Part shown: positions 41,600 through 56,775 of the stretch, piece after piece
Layout: each line of letters opens with the position of its first letter
How positions within the stretch are numbered: the first letter of the stretch is position 1
NCBI RefSeq assembly: GCF_000150275.1
Contig: NW_002060951.1
Coordinates: 377,329-441,328 of the forward strand
DNA length: 64,000 nucleotides
Source: Trichoplax adhaerens
Lineage: Eukaryota > Placozoa > Uniplacotomia > Trichoplacea > Trichoplacidae
Direction of reading: 5' to 3'
Notes under the pieces: model-generated
What the model saw: only the letters and a program-made list of their open reading frames with translations
What the model was told of the DNA's origin: nothing
The model's database searches: none
Made by a program: the position numbers and the translations under genes

Positions 41600-44500
41600 T
41601 CCGGCATTTAGACTCAAATGTGGATCTAATTCAGTACTGCCTGTTGTATAGTATTTGTTACACAGTTACGCTAGTTTGTCCTATTTTTTACACTGACTCT
41701 GATCAGTATGGCAACATGCTACACGTTTGTATCAAAAGTTTCTTTTCGTGTATTGATGTTGATGTAGTTTTTCGTGCCGACTAATTGGCATGCTTCAAAG
41801 TGTACAGCACAGGTCTGCGAAATACTTGTATGTTATTATTCGGATGTATACTGCCGAGTGTACACTTGTACAGTTAGTAATCCATATATTATCATGTAAG
41901 TATTTTAGTCTTTTGTTAATTGTAAGTTAATGTTTTTTCAAGACAGTTGTAAATGTCTTAAGAACCTTTCATTAGGAATTTCTACCGAAACAAGAAATGA
42001 TTTAATTTAATAACTTGTTCATGAAAGTAACCGCTTTATTGTTTGAAGAATTATACAATATAATAACAAATTTATCTCAATACAGATCTAAGATAATGTG
42101 AGCGGAAGATGCATGATATACTTTCAATATAATCGCTTTTCTGTTAGTAAATCATTTTTAAATAGATACCATGAGCTGTATCATGCTTGTATGCAGTAGG
42201 CTACCTCTTTAGGAATTACTTCGTGTTATTTAGGTTGCGAATGATAGCAATTCAATTCTTATGTCGAGAATTTATGTATTTATTGGGGGCAAAGGCAGGA
42301 TGAAGTTGTTATTGCACGAGTATTTAATTACTGTAATTTCTCATTGCACGATCAAGACATCTCTGCAGCATACGCAATTTGAGTCTGCGGCTAAAGGTCG
42401 TATCAATGGAAAGTAGTCATTTGAAGAGGAGATAATTTACCTAACTTAAAAAGGTCTACATTTCTCAATTTATTTTAAACCCTGCTGTTGCCCGCTGTGA
42501 TATTTACAATAGAATTTAGACTAGTAAATAAGTACGAATTAGTAAGATGTGCCTCGAGCTTTAAGGCTGTGAACTATAGTAAATCCACTATTTTTCCGCA
42601 TCGAGCCTTCAGATTAATTTCTCCTTGCTTGGTTGTAACGATTCACCAATAGGTAAGGCAAATACGTGTACTGAAAACGAATTATAATTATGATTAGACG
42701 TTGGATACAAAATCAGTTGAGAATTCAGCGGCATTTTGGAGCGGAAATTGTAAAATATTAAATCACGTTAAACAATTTATGCTTATTTCCATGATTGAGA
42801 TACAGTAAGAACTACTTGAATATCGCAATGTTTAGAAAGGTTCAAAGCAATTTCGAAAAGATGCATTAATAAGTACGTCAGATAGAAAATGCTATGTCAA
42901 TAGTTATGGGAATAAAAACCAAAATTTAATTACACCTAAAGTTAAATAACGAGAAGTCGCTATGAAAGGAACGCGATCAAATGCATTAATATTCATCGAA
43001 ATGGTTATTATTAGCAAAATTCAGCTAAAAATATGTGCAACGTTTGGTCAAATGTTAGGAATAGTACAATTAATGAAATCAAAGAAATCTTTTGACACCT
43101 TTAGATTTCAATTATCCTTCTAAGCAATAAATCGCGGTAGTTTATCCGTTGTATGCAAGAAATCAAAGAGTCAACGCTGGCATTTCTCAGCAATATATTT
43201 TGTCCATGATTCGCGATGACTACACTATTCGCACTTGCTCTTTATGTGTCGTACATACTGCTTACATTTTAAATACAGATTGTGGCTGTGTTAACCTCAA
43301 CATCTCCGTAAATGAAATTACCTTATAAAGGTACGGTAATCCGTAAGGTACTGTACATCACGAAATTTTAGTGTTTAATACCGTGATGTTAATATTTTTA
43401 ACAGAACGACGTTGATAGCTATAACAGAATGCAGTAACGTAAATATTTTAGAAGGACTTCTATCGAAACTGATAAGGATGCTGCAAAATCTTAGGAACAC
43501 AGTTATAACATCGCTATGGGCGTTCTTCACTGGATAACACGAGTACTGTAAGTATAGTACAGTGTACATACTGTACACTGGACGACGAACGTTGTAATGC
43601 AGAAACAGAAATCTACTGTACTTGGGCTAATTGCCATTACGTTTCTATGTACGGTCCATCGTTATATTATAATTATATATTAATTATTATTAATGCAGTA
43701 GCATCCAAATATTAAAATAGATTCTCTAAATAAAATTATAATAATTATTAATTAATTTCCTTAATGTATCCACTTTTAATAGGTGATACATACGTATAAC
43801 TCAGGACCGCGCTGTACAAAAGTGCATGTACACTGTAAATGTACCATGGACTTCTAAAGAGAATTTTCTCTCAGAAGTCCCTAACTGTCGTGTACTGTAC
43901 TTTAATTCTCTTATAAATAGACAACAACACTTTAAAGTCAATCGCACTATTTCATCTGGGGGCAAATAATAATATAGGACGTCGAAATGAAATGAATTAA
44001 ACTAATTAATTAACTTAGAGAATTTATCGATTTTATGTCTTCCTACATTTGCAAATTGCAAAACTTATAATGGAGGATAAGGCATAATGTCGTTTAGAGT
44101 AATAAGAGGTCAATAAAATATTTCGATATAGTTGAGATCGATAATTGTAAATTTAAACCAGTATTGGGTAACGAAAGGAAATGATAAGCAAGGTGCGATG
44201 GATGCGCAATTTTAGTCATTATATTGCATGCTAATCAACAATTCAGCACGGGGCTCAATCATAACAGAATAAACCAAATATTACCAAATTTACAGAAACA
44301 CATTACAATTCAAAGATTGCATAACAGATTCAAAATATTGGACAACAGAAAAGTTAAATGTATAAAGGAAAAGCACTTTCTACGCGCTAGACAATTCCAA
44401 TCACGATACAGCACTAATTATACTCCTGCTAAGGAATGCAGGAAAATTCGTAACTATCAAACGTAAGTTAAAATAACGATTAGAGATTACCGATGTAGAA

Positions 44501-44996
44501 CGAATAATGCCTACGATAAATTATAAATTATAGAGTATAATTAATGTCACAAATGATGAAAGATAAAAAATAAAATAAAATTAGCCTTTCGATGGTCAAT
44601 AATAATTAATTAATCGATGGACTGATAGTATGTTGACGTTCAACTGCAGCAGCGTCGTTGGCAGAGCTACAGTACTCGATAGCAAGTTTCGATCAGCATC
44701 CATTAGTTTTACCAGTCATGCTAGCAAAATATATTCGCGATGGAGCATCTACTAGCTCACGTCAGCTTTATAATATATCGTGAATAGCCGGCTAGTGACT
44801 AGAGCATAGGGTACCGATATTTTTACGTAGATAATTAACATCGAATATGACACTGTCTGCAGAAATGAGGACATAAATTATATTAAGGCTGCCTAAAACT
44901 TAGTCCTGTAAAGTACTGTGTACGTGTGTAGTTCTCTGTAACTCGAATAACTTTTCTCCAGTATTAAATTATAAGGTTAATTAATAACGATTTGCA
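41600..44996. other. Convergent 3.4 kb interval between CAAP1-like and ELAV-like genes
   Basis: Expected to hold both 3' UTRs. An 80-codon frame at 44224-44466 is Asn/Gln/Arg/Lys-rich with no recognised motif and is not called. Scattered GTACTGTAC words occur near 43350, 43550 and 43900, and one perfect-looking hairpin sits at 43848-43880. Nothing else was recognised. Confidence 0.55.
43848..43880. repeat. 33 bp near-perfect hairpin
   Basis: Outer arms GGACTTCT / AGAAGTCC and inner arms AGAGAA / TTCTCT pair around a TT centre with only a small asymmetry. GTACA words flank both sides. It may be a transcription-terminator-like or transposon-end structure; no evidence decides. Confidence 0.6.
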
Positions 44997-47257
<2,261 letters not shown>

Positions 47258-47334
47258 TCAATCGTACGAGAAATTAATTCCAAATGTTGGTCCAAAGATT
47301 TGAGCTTTTACTTGCTGATACAGTGACATGCAAT

Positions 47335-47525
47335 CACCTATATACTGTACACAGTGTACAGTACAGTACTGTAACACAGCTCAGCTTCAGTACAGTGTAC
47401 TGTATGCTATACAGTCTTGAACAGTGCAGTACTGTACAGTATACAGTAGTACAGTACAGTACTGTATCCTACAGTGCGAAGAAATCCATTGTACTGTACT
47501 GTACCGTACTGTACTGTACTAACAA
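47335..47525. repeat. Palindromic ACTGTACAGT array between ELAV and METTL4
   Basis: About 190 bp of overlapping ACTGTAC/GTACAGT words (for example ACAGTGTACAGTACAGTACTG) starting roughly 90 bp upstream of the ELAV start codon. It sits in the shared 5' interval of a divergent gene pair, like the OMA1/CAAP1 array. Confidence 0.85.
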
Positions 47526-47840
47526 AAGATTAGCACGTCTCTCGCTGAGGGTCCGTTTAAGGACCACTAGGAAGCCTAGTGGACTATGCTACTATGCAAA
47601 TGATGCTTCCACCTTGAATACACTGAAGTTGCTGCGGACTTTACTTTTGCGTTTTGGCATCGTTTGCAGATCTCTAGCTCGAGCTATACCTAGTTGCATC
47701 GAAAGTGATTGAAAACCGATCCAACAACAGTGGTGCATGCGACTTTAAATAAATAAATTTGGTAACGGCTGGCATTTACTGGTTTCTTTCGTTGTTGCCA
47801 CTCCAAGATGCTAACACAACCCAGCATTTATTTCTATTAG

Positions 47841-50540
47841 CAGTCTCTGTACGTTACTCATAAATCTGGCTGTTATTGCTGGCCATCCATCTGGGTGGCT
47901 AATTAGCCATAAGAAAGCCGTTGATGATGCATTTGCGTTGCATACAGTTTTAGCGTATGATTCGCAACAAAATGTATGCACTGATATAGGCAAATATTCC
48001 TATCTGGATATTCTGTTTGATTTACGGAAACCTCGCATTCCTGCCAATAGAAACTTGGGTAGTGACCCTACAATACCAAAGGTACAGTTCTTTTTTTATG
48101 GTGTCTTGCTGAAACTGTACTGTATGATTGCTTAATAGCACTTTATGCTATTATTAATCGTAAATACTAGTAGAACTCTCGCTCGTGATACTTTACGTAC
48201 TGTACTAGTACTTTTACTTTACATCATCTCGTGTGCAGTGTATGTATATAATTTTCATAAAAATATAATAAATACTGTCATTAATTACTAATGATTACGG
48301 AATTATTGTCTTATTATTCTTTATACAAGAAAAAGAAACGTAAGAGGAAGGCACCTGTAAACATTGGAGAGCTTCAACAGCTACAGTATCATAAGAAGGT
48401 ATGAAATATGCGTTATAGAATATGGACTGTTTAGCTTAATATATGACGTAAGCCATTAATTTAATGTGAATCTGTGCTAGGCAAGTTTTGCTCTAAAATT
48501 TAAAAGTTTATTCTATTTTTTGATTACTTATTGATAAAGGCGATAATTACTCTACCAAATCGTGTAGTTAGCCGTGAATTGATTATTTCTTAGCCGCTTA
48601 ACTAAATTGTGGCGTGTGCTTTCAAGAATTCAGCGACAATTATAGCATAAGTGTAAAACTTATAATTATTACTGTATTTATTTTATAGGTTAGGAATTGC
48701 ATCGTTGCGAGCTATCGACAAATATTGGATTCTAGTTTAATAACCGGTTATTTTCTGGAAGGTGGAAATATGCGTAATAATACTGAATCTTTCAACTCTG
48801 AGGGGGAGTTACAACAACATACACTTTTACCATCAGGTATAACCACAATATTCGTTGCCATTTATTGCGTGTTTAGTATTCGCCTAAATCGGTTGAGATG
48901 CGCTAGACTACTCAGTTTTTTTTAATTGTTGTATATTAAAATAAGCAGATACTTTCAATATTTGTAGAGGGATCTTCATGCCTATTATCACAATTATGCA
49001 GCTTATCGAAAATTACTACTAATGTTGACGATTGCAATCCTTTCTTAGTAACTGAGAAAAATATTTGTAAGTTTCTTAAACTGATATAAGAGATCATATA
49101 AGGTGTAAGATTGCATGTTATTAGCTATGTTTAGCTTGATATTATTTATTTTTCTTACTATTTCTATTTTAGGCAAAATTTCAAACCCGAATTTTTATGC
49201 GTTTAATCGGCTAATTAAGAATACTCTCCTTCAGCCGATTGCCATTGAAGTAGCCGGTGGAAAATACTTTGTACCGCCGAAAAGCAAATTTGTAATGTCA
49301 GATATTTCTTGTCTGGATGCTTTACTGAAAGGCAAGTATATGACTATAGCTACTGTATTTATCACTTGTTACTGTTACCAAGACTTTGTAAGTATAAATG
49401 TAAGTACTGCCAGTACTGCTATTGCTATATGATGTAGAAATAGCTTATGTATGTTACTTCTCAGTATAGGATTTGTTTACTTTAATCGTCATGCTTCGTT
49501 CCTTTAGCAAAGCCTAAAGATGGTTATGACTTGATAGTAATCGATCCTCCTTGGGAAAATAAGTCAGCTAAGAGAGGCAGTCAGTATGTAGCGTGATGTG
49601 ATCAAAATTACAACTTTAACTAAGTGTGATTTGAAAGCAAAGAATTGCTTGCTGTTAACTACCTTAAAATGACTATGTTTATAGATATCATTGGTTAACG
49701 ACCGATCAGTTACTTCAGTTACCCATCACAGAATTACTGGCCAGACATGGACTTGTCGTGGTATGGATTACTAACAAACAGAAATTGTTAAGGGATGTCA
49801 GAGATGTATTGTTTCGAGAATGGAAATTAATTGAAATAGGAGAATGGCATTGGATTAAGGCATGAAGGATAAGAATTCTGCGCTTTAAATTAGAAAGTAA
49901 AATTATAAAAATGCTTACTTTCTTATTTTTTTCTGTTAGCTGACAACTGGCGGTGAATTTGTATATGATCTCGACTCTAGTCACAAGAAACCATATGAAA
50001 TTTTGCTGATTGGGGTGAAATCAGGGCTATCTGAAGATCTCCCAAGTGCATGTAGTTCAGAGTTACCTGAAAGTATTGCCGCTTTTCCTAAACATAACGT
50101 TATTTGCAGTATCCCATCATTGGTTCATTCACATAAGCCTCCTCTTGATGGTAAATCGATCGGTTTAATTTATACTATTACTAGAAATTTCTAAACGAGT
50201 ACAAGCTCGATTTTGGATGCCTTTCATATGATTAGTATCCATTTTAGATTTGAAAATATTTTACTGCAGGTATATTCGCTCGTTTTATCCGTGAACAACC
50301 TAACTGCTTGGAAATGTTTGCTAGGAGTTTGATTCCTCATTGGACAAGTTGGGGAAATGAGGTCTGTGATTCTAAAAAAATTTTATATTATTTAATGTGG
50401 CAAACGTTCTTGATTCGTCCTTAGAGCTAGTACCAACTTTTGTTAAGTTTTAGTTAGGCTGTATTGGTTGTAATAAAGTTTAAATTCTCTTGTAGGTCCT
50501 TAAATTGCAGAATTCAGTATACTTCAAGAAAATACTGTAG
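47841..50540 (+). CDS. METTL4: METTL4, N6-adenine methyltransferase (MT-A70 family)
   Basis: Ten exons: about 47841-48081 (first exon, 5' part uncertain), 48330-48398, 48689-48836, 48968-49066, 49173-49331, 49508-49583, 49685-49859, 49940-50150, 50270-50361 and 50496-50540. At least 437 residues are visible; human METTL4 has 472. The catalytic DPPW motif is encoded at 49543-49554 (LIVIDPPWENKSAKR). Upstream, KYFVPPKSKFVMSDISC and, downstream, GLVVVWITNKQK, GEWHWIK, SHKKPYE, HSHKPPL and WTSWGNEV all match METTL4. The family uses S-adenosylmethionine; METTL4 methylates U2 snRNA and has been linked to DNA 6mA. No in-frame ATG is visible in the first exon, so an upstream exon is missing: 47841 is only a likely acceptor. 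The introns after 49331 and 49859 use GC donors, since GT alternatives break the frame. It is head-to-head with ELAV. Confidence 0.93.
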
Positions 50541-51626
50541 TTTTTCATTAGGAGAAGGCTGGATAGAATTATGTAACTACCAATAAGGATCCTTTCATTG
50601 AAATTGGACGAGGATTGTTTATTAATCTATATCTATCTGATCTGATACCTTACTGTAAATACTGTAGATTACTAAATTATTGATAATACCAAATTCTGCC
50701 CTCTTTTTAGCTTTCCAAGAAAGAATGATGAGTTGTGTAAAGTTATTAACACACTTGAATTGCTTATCAAGCGTTAAGAGATTCTTATGACTGTACTGTA
50801 TATTATCCTGTTCTGCGTATGAGACATCACTGTACTTTTAAATCGCTTTTCTGATACTGTCATATCGTAATTTCGGTGGTACAGTGATTTACTACTGTAA
50901 CTGTATCTTATTCTATGGCATGGGTCTACTGTATTGTGAACTTCTTGCTCTGTTGCGCTCGAGATGAAGAACAGTTAGTTTATGTACAACATATCTTCAT
51001 TGGCTGATCGCTTCAAAAGTGATTCACGGAAGAAGATTGAAATCGATATACATTATTCAAGTGTAATAAACTGCGCAGTAATTTTCTGTGCATTGCTCTA
51101 GAAAGCAAATCAACTCTATCTTCATAATGATTTCGAAAATTTTTTTCTCCAGCAAATGGAAATTGCCAAACTCTATCTGATGCTAGAGTATAGTCAAGGA
51201 AAATTGACTGCATATCCTTGTGAATTATGGCGCATTTATTGGTATTTGTAGTTTGTACTGTAGTGAAATATTAAAACATTGCAACTGTCAAGAATTACTA
51301 GATACTTTGCCAGTAAGGTATCTAGTCCGCTGCAGAAGTACAGTGAGGTCAAACTTTCTTTTAAATGGTGTAAATCTGACTCTTTCAAAAGGAGAGTCTG
51401 TTGCAACTTTAAATTGCTATCCTAGCTCGCGCGGTTTGCTTTTGAGTTAGGATAAAATAGGGAAAAGCTCTTTTACACCTTTCTCTATCCCTTTCATAAT
51501 GTGTCTTTAATGCAGTTAAAATATTATATTTGCTGTTAATATTAAAAAAAATAAATACTTGGTGTTTACGTCATCGTTTGAATGCTTAAGATTACTTAGG
51601 ATTGTACACCTGTCGATTGTTTGCTT
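50541..51626. other. Region downstream of METTL4, with one unassigned minus-strand frame
   Basis: Holds the METTL4 3' UTR. A 66-codon minus-strand frame at 51213-51013 (contains RVWQFPFAGEKNFRNHYEDR) has protein-like composition, but no recognised family and no confident splice partners, so it is not called as a gene. Confidence 0.4.
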
Positions 51627-51694
51627 CAGTACTATACTGTACAGTACAGTACAGTACAGTGCTGTACTGTAGACTGTGTACTGTACACTGTACG
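51627..51694. repeat. Palindromic ACTGTACAGT patch upstream of RANBP3
   Basis: Tandem ACAGT/GTACTGT words, self-complementary throughout, directly before the triplicated unit at 51761-52297. Related words recur at 52078-52092. This is the same repeat class as the arrays in the divergent promoters. Confidence 0.85.
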
Positions 51695-51760
51695 GATTCG
51701 CGCCTGGCCATAGCAATCTGACGTTGCCCGCCGTTACTGTATTCCAGTAACTCATCCAGT

Positions 51761-52297
51761 ACTACTAATGTGCTCATACATATAATATTGTATGATACTG
51801 AACTGTACAGTACATTACATGTGAAGCTGGGGTAGTGGAGGAGTCTAAGATTGTACCGTAGTCTGTCCGGCAGTAAATAAAAGCGCGACGCGCAAGCTAA
51901 CAGTAGTAGTCTTACCATTGTACAGGAAAGGCAATTCCACTACTAATGTACTCATACATATCATACTGCATGATACTGAAGTGTACATTACATGTGAAGC
52001 TGGTATAGTGGAGGAGTCTAAGATTGTACCGTAGTCTGTCCGGCAGTAAATAAAAGCGCGACTCGCAAGCTACAGTAGTACAGTACAGTACAGGTAGTCT
52101 TACCATTGTACAGGAAAGGCAATCCCACTACTAATGTACTCATACATATCATATTGTATGATACTGAAGTGTACATTACATGTGAAGCTGGTATAGTGGA
52201 GGAGTCTAAGATTGTACCGTAGTCTGTCCGGCAGTAAATAAAAGCGCGACTCGCAAGCTACAGCAGTTAGTCTTACCATTGTACTGGAAAGGCAATT
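51761..52297. repeat. Three-copy tandem repeat of about 170-190 bp
   Basis: Copies at about 51761-51937, 51939-52126 and 52127-52297. Each runs from ACTACTAATGT through GGAGGAGTCTAAGATTGTACC and GTCTGTCCGGCAG to CTTACCATTGTAC and GGAAAGGCAATT. Copies 2 and 3 are nearly identical; copy 1 has more changes and carries an ACTGTACAGT insert. Read on the minus strand, every copy contains a perfect splice-donor-like CAATG|GTAAGAC preceded by an open stretch reading IAFPVQW. The unit lies between the METTL4 3' end and the likely RANBP3 start. Confidence 0.85.
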
Positions 52298-52391
52298 AAG
52301 GCAATTTGCTTCTTATTCATACACAGTGTGTTTATGTCCAGGAGCTATACGACGAGGCTCGCAATTGAAAGTAAAAAATTTCCTTGATAAA

Positions 52392-55300
52392 ATGTCAGAC
52401 GAGGTCGAGAAAGTAGAGGATAGAGCTGAAGGTATGTACTATATTAATGATGAAGATCGTTGCAGATTAGATTATTTAATGGCTTGGAATATTCACCGTA
52501 AGATTGTTCCAGATGTGTCTAGTGTGTACGCTAGCACTGCACCACATTACCATCTATGGAGTAGGTCGATAGATGGTAATCTCTTTTCAGCATATTAAAT
52601 TAAAGCACAAACAACAGTGAAATTGATTGATTCTACACTAATATATCGTCTCAATTGGCATTGCTGATGCTACTGCTGTACTCTTTTATGACTATGAAAG
52701 AGTAAAAGATTCTAGAAAACCTCAATTTACCAATTAATGGACTGTAGTATGTATCTATTGTACTGGCTCTTTACTGCTTGGCTGTAAGATCAAAGCATTC
52801 GTCCTGTGTATAGTACAGCCGGAAAAATAGCGCTTCTAGCTTGGGTAGCAATGCTTTGAATCATAGAATATGCGTTTACATCTTGTCTGTCCAATAGTAC
52901 CATTTCCTATTATTGAAAAGTTGTAGTAGTAGAATAAAATTCTATTCACTGAACTTGCATTGATAATGATATGTCCAGCGCGTTTCATTCCAGCCATTAT
53001 ACTGTATAAATTTATTGTAAATGGACAGCACGGTATAGTAGTTTACTACGTAATCCCTTGAAATGATGCGCTTTGTGACTACAGTTCCTACCTAAATGCT
53101 CGTTAAGCTGAGATCAAATATCATTTTCATGTTTCATTGTTTGGATGTACTATATAGTATACACAATTTATAAATACAAGGATATTTAAAAATATTCTCT
53201 AAAAATGTACTATCATTTTTAGTAGCGGAGTCGAATGAAGATCACGTCGGAAAGGTAAGAATCTCTGAATAAACACTTTGTTCAAAAATTATTCCCAACT
53301 AATTAATGCCTGATTTGGATGGTCAATTTTACTGGCGTAGCTGTATCATATATGCTTAAACTTACTATACATAAAAGGAAACTTGCATAGCAGTGATCGT
53401 TAGCTATACAATGAGTAATTTTTTCTTCATTTGCGAGAGACTGTACAGTATATCGTAAAGTTCTCAACCTTTCTCTTTCTCGTCATGCAACTCAACTTTA
53501 AAATTAGCGTATTCGATGAATTAGAACGTACTCGTACCTTCAACTATACACATAATAGTCCTTCATGTTAGTATACAAAAATTCGATAATTATATTATAA
53601 TACTATTATAAATTTTAAATTTTTGTACTTTGTATGGATCTTCAGATATCTACGGGTAGGTGCTCTTTTTATGCACTATGCTCTAGTTACAGCATGATAG
53701 CAAACGATGTGCAGTATTAGCTTTGACTTTAACAATCCAACATTCTTACTATTGGACTGAAGTAAGTTAGTGATCGTTGACTAACTTTAAGTGGGAACGT
53801 ACTGTATATCGCAGTCTTTAGACTTGTGAACCGTAAAACTTCATTTTACAAAGTTGCTGAAATACTGTATAATAAATTGAAGTAAATTTGTAATCCATAA
53901 GCTCATAGGATTCTGAGGATAACACAAATCAAATGGATAATTGTTTGACTGAGTATCGTTGTGCTACTATAGACTGTCTACAACATGAATATGTCAGTAC
54001 TGTTATGATAATACTATCACGCCATACAATTGTAAATTTGTGCACAAATTCATGAAATAGTAATGCGAAGAAATTTCATGCCTACGATATAAATAGCCAT
54101 TTACGGGATGTAGGAGTATACTCTTCTCACAGTGGTTAAGTTCAAAGTAATGTAAAATTTTGAGAAAAATTAATAAATTATTATCGTTTTAATTTAATTA
54201 CCTACTTTTGCAAATGCGGACCAATATATATGCAGCGAAAACTTGAAGAAGAAGAAGAAGTAAAAGGTGCGACTAGTCTTAACAAATAGATAAACAAAGT
54301 AAAAATGTTTAACAACCAAATGGATCTTTGATTTGGTTGAGATATAATATTTACTTTCTAATAATAAGGTCGTGATCATTTTATAGAAAACAACCAAGAG
54401 ACGGAAGGTCCTGTGATGTTTACTTCACAGAATACAGAATATTACAATTTTTTTTTATTAGACGTACTTAAGTGTTCACCATTTACGTGATAATGCCGAG
54501 TTATGGACGGCAATGCATTATTATTAATATTAATGCTATCTTTTTTGGATGTTTAGAATGTAAACGTAAGAAAACTTCGCCTGACGAAGGTGAAACTGGT
54601 AAGGATTTGATAATTACATCAGTGGTACACCATCATTTGCGTATTATCTTTTCTTAATCCTATAAAATATCTAATATCTTTAAATGCTTTAAATGTTATA
54701 AAAGAAAAAGAAGTTTCTGCGATAGGTATAAAATATTGACTATAGCTTGCTGACATATCATTATGACATGATTACATTAGAAATTTACGATTAAACTTTT
54801 ATTAACGGAGTTAGCCTACTAGATAACAGTATTTGATGATAATGTTTTTAATTAATTTAGTAGCCTCTATTACATTAGTGATTTTATTTTTGCACCTATA
54901 TTATCGTACTAAGTTAACATACTGCAGTAAATACTTTAAACATAATTTTCAACATTTCTGATCACACTTAACGGATACTGCTAAGTTTATCCTTATGCAA
55001 ATCGTAGGATCTGATATGGCGAGTGGTTTCTTCGCTCCATCCCGACTAAAACCAGCAGCTATTCCTGTTATGCAATTTACTAACTTAACAAGTATATGCT
55101 AATGATGTTTTTGTAAACTTAAATTTATAATACTGTTGCTTATCAGTGATGTACTTTTACTCATTGCAGTTAGTAAAATTATATGAAAGTTTGCTTTAGT
55201 AATAAGCTTTATGCAACTGCACATTACTTCGTTACTACCTACTAATGTTGATAACTATTCTTGTAGGCGAATCATCCAGTTCCTTCGGTGGCTCTGCATG

Positions 55301-56646
55301 GAAAGAAGCATTGGTATGTTAAAAAATTTTACTAAATATGGATACAAATTTTATAAATTTACAATTATTATGTGTTTAATTATATAAGAAACTAATTTTA
55401 TTGCAGAATATCAAGCAACCATTCTCATTCATGAGTTGCCATAGTGAGAGTGTGAAGAGTTCTAGCAGTAACCAGGATAATGATAATCTACCAACAAAGG
55501 GCGACAATTTTGCTTTAAACGGTGATGATATAACGAAAGAAAACATTTTTCAGAAGTTTCTAAAAAAAAATGATTCCCAAAATGCGAACTCAAAAAGCGA
55601 AACTAGTGAAAATAATCCATCGAAATCCGATACCAAAGTATGAGACGTAGGAATTAGAAAGTTATAGCGGCAAATGCATGATGTTGATATTATCCCAATT
55701 TACTTATATACAATAATGCATTGTTTACATCTATAAAGATTACGGAAGAATCAGACCCGGAAAAAACACAGAAAATTAGCACTGAAGTTCAAGAAAGTAG
55801 CAAAGACGATGCAGAAAAGAACGGTAACACATAGCTTCTTTTTGCATTACGTGCAAATGTTGAAGAAGAATCTGTCGAATTATTGTTATTTATTAGATAC
55901 TGTACACTCTAACGTAGTAATGCTCGACTATGGTTGAATATGTAGAACCTAGCAGTTCCAGTTTTGAGAAATCTCTGCCAATTGGAAGTACGAAACTCGA
56001 TAGAAAATATGAAGAAGTTCCAGTGGTCACTGGCGAAGAACACGAAACACAAATGATAGAGGTATTGGTCTTTACATATTGAAATTAGACTATGCTGTTG
56101 TCAGAAGTTTTTTTCACTTTTTTGTACTCTTATTATTAGATGCCTTGTCAATTATATAAGTTTGTACCATCTTCGAAAGTATGGCAAGAATGTGGCAGAG
56201 GAATTTTACATTTAAATGATTCAAAATCGCCAGATAATGAAGTATTGCAATCTCGAATAGGTACATTTTCTTATGAAAGATATAAGCTATTGCTACGAAA
56301 ATGGTGGACCAATGTTAATTTCATTTGTTCTTAATGTACCCTTTTGTACTAGTTATTAGGGCTAACGCTACCCATCGAGTTATTCTTAATACAAAAGTAT
56401 GGCCGAAGATGAAAGCTGAAAAAGCGAATAGTACATCACTACGTTTTACGGCATATGATATGAACTCTGAAGTTTGTATCTATTTAATTCAGGTAACACA
56501 GCATCAATAGTACCAGATACTGGAGTTATCAAAGTACACATAAATTATAATATACATTTTTTAAAATTTTGATTATTTAGTCTCGAAATTCGGATCTAAT
56601 CAAACAACTGCAACAAGCCATCGATGTTCGCACTAGATCACTCTAA
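52392..56646 (+). CDS. RANBP3: RANBP3-like Ran-binding protein (nuclear export cofactor)
   Basis: Firm exons: 54557-54598, 55008-55091, 55267-55313, 55407-55637, 55739-55823, 55946-56061, 56140-56260, 56353-56492 and 56581-56646. A tentative 5' part is 52392-52431 (MSDEVEKVEDRAE...), 53223-53254 and a 10-base exon at 53646-53655; with these the frame closes at 337 residues. RANBP3 binds Ran-GTP and the exportin CRM1 and promotes export of NES cargo. The C-terminal Ran-binding domain is clear: VVTGEEHETQM, CQLYKFVPSSKVWQECGRG, LHLNDSKSPDN, LQSR, then HRVILNTKVWPKM and SLRFTAYDM, ending in the QLQQAIDVRTRSL helix. A basic stretch CKRKKTSPDE resembles the NLS; FxFG-like patches (SSFGG, QPFSF) precede a long Ser/Asn/Lys-rich spacer. 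It lacks the acidic tail of human RANBP3. The acceptor at 56351-56352 was chosen because it restores VIRANATHRVILNTK alignment. Confidence 0.85.
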
Positions 56647-56775
56647 TTCTATTTTAAGTATAGAGCTGAAAATATTTGTGGTATTTATGATCTCATGCAT
56701 GAAAGACTTTGTACATTGCAGGAAAGTGCATACAGAAGGTGCACAAAATAGATGTAATGATATCGTTTAATGTAA

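Noticed and set aside
44224-44466. 80-codon Asn/Gln/Arg/Lys-rich frame
   Set aside because: Composition is typical of chance AT-rich frames; no motif, splice partner or conservation evidence.
51013-51213. 66-codon minus-strand frame downstream of METTL4
   Set aside because: Protein-like composition but no recognised family and no exon chain; left as a note, not a gene.
52432-52598. Continuation of the putative RANBP3 first exon as an open frame (MYYINDEDRCRLDY...)
   Set aside because: A good donor (GTATGT) precedes it and the spliced chain fits the downstream phases, so it is more likely intronic.
56261-56334. Extension of the RANBP3 exon past 56260 as an insertion in the Ran-binding domain
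   Set aside because: Splicing from 56260 to 56353 restores the expected LQSR(I/L)V(I/M)R...VILNTK alignment; the extension does not.
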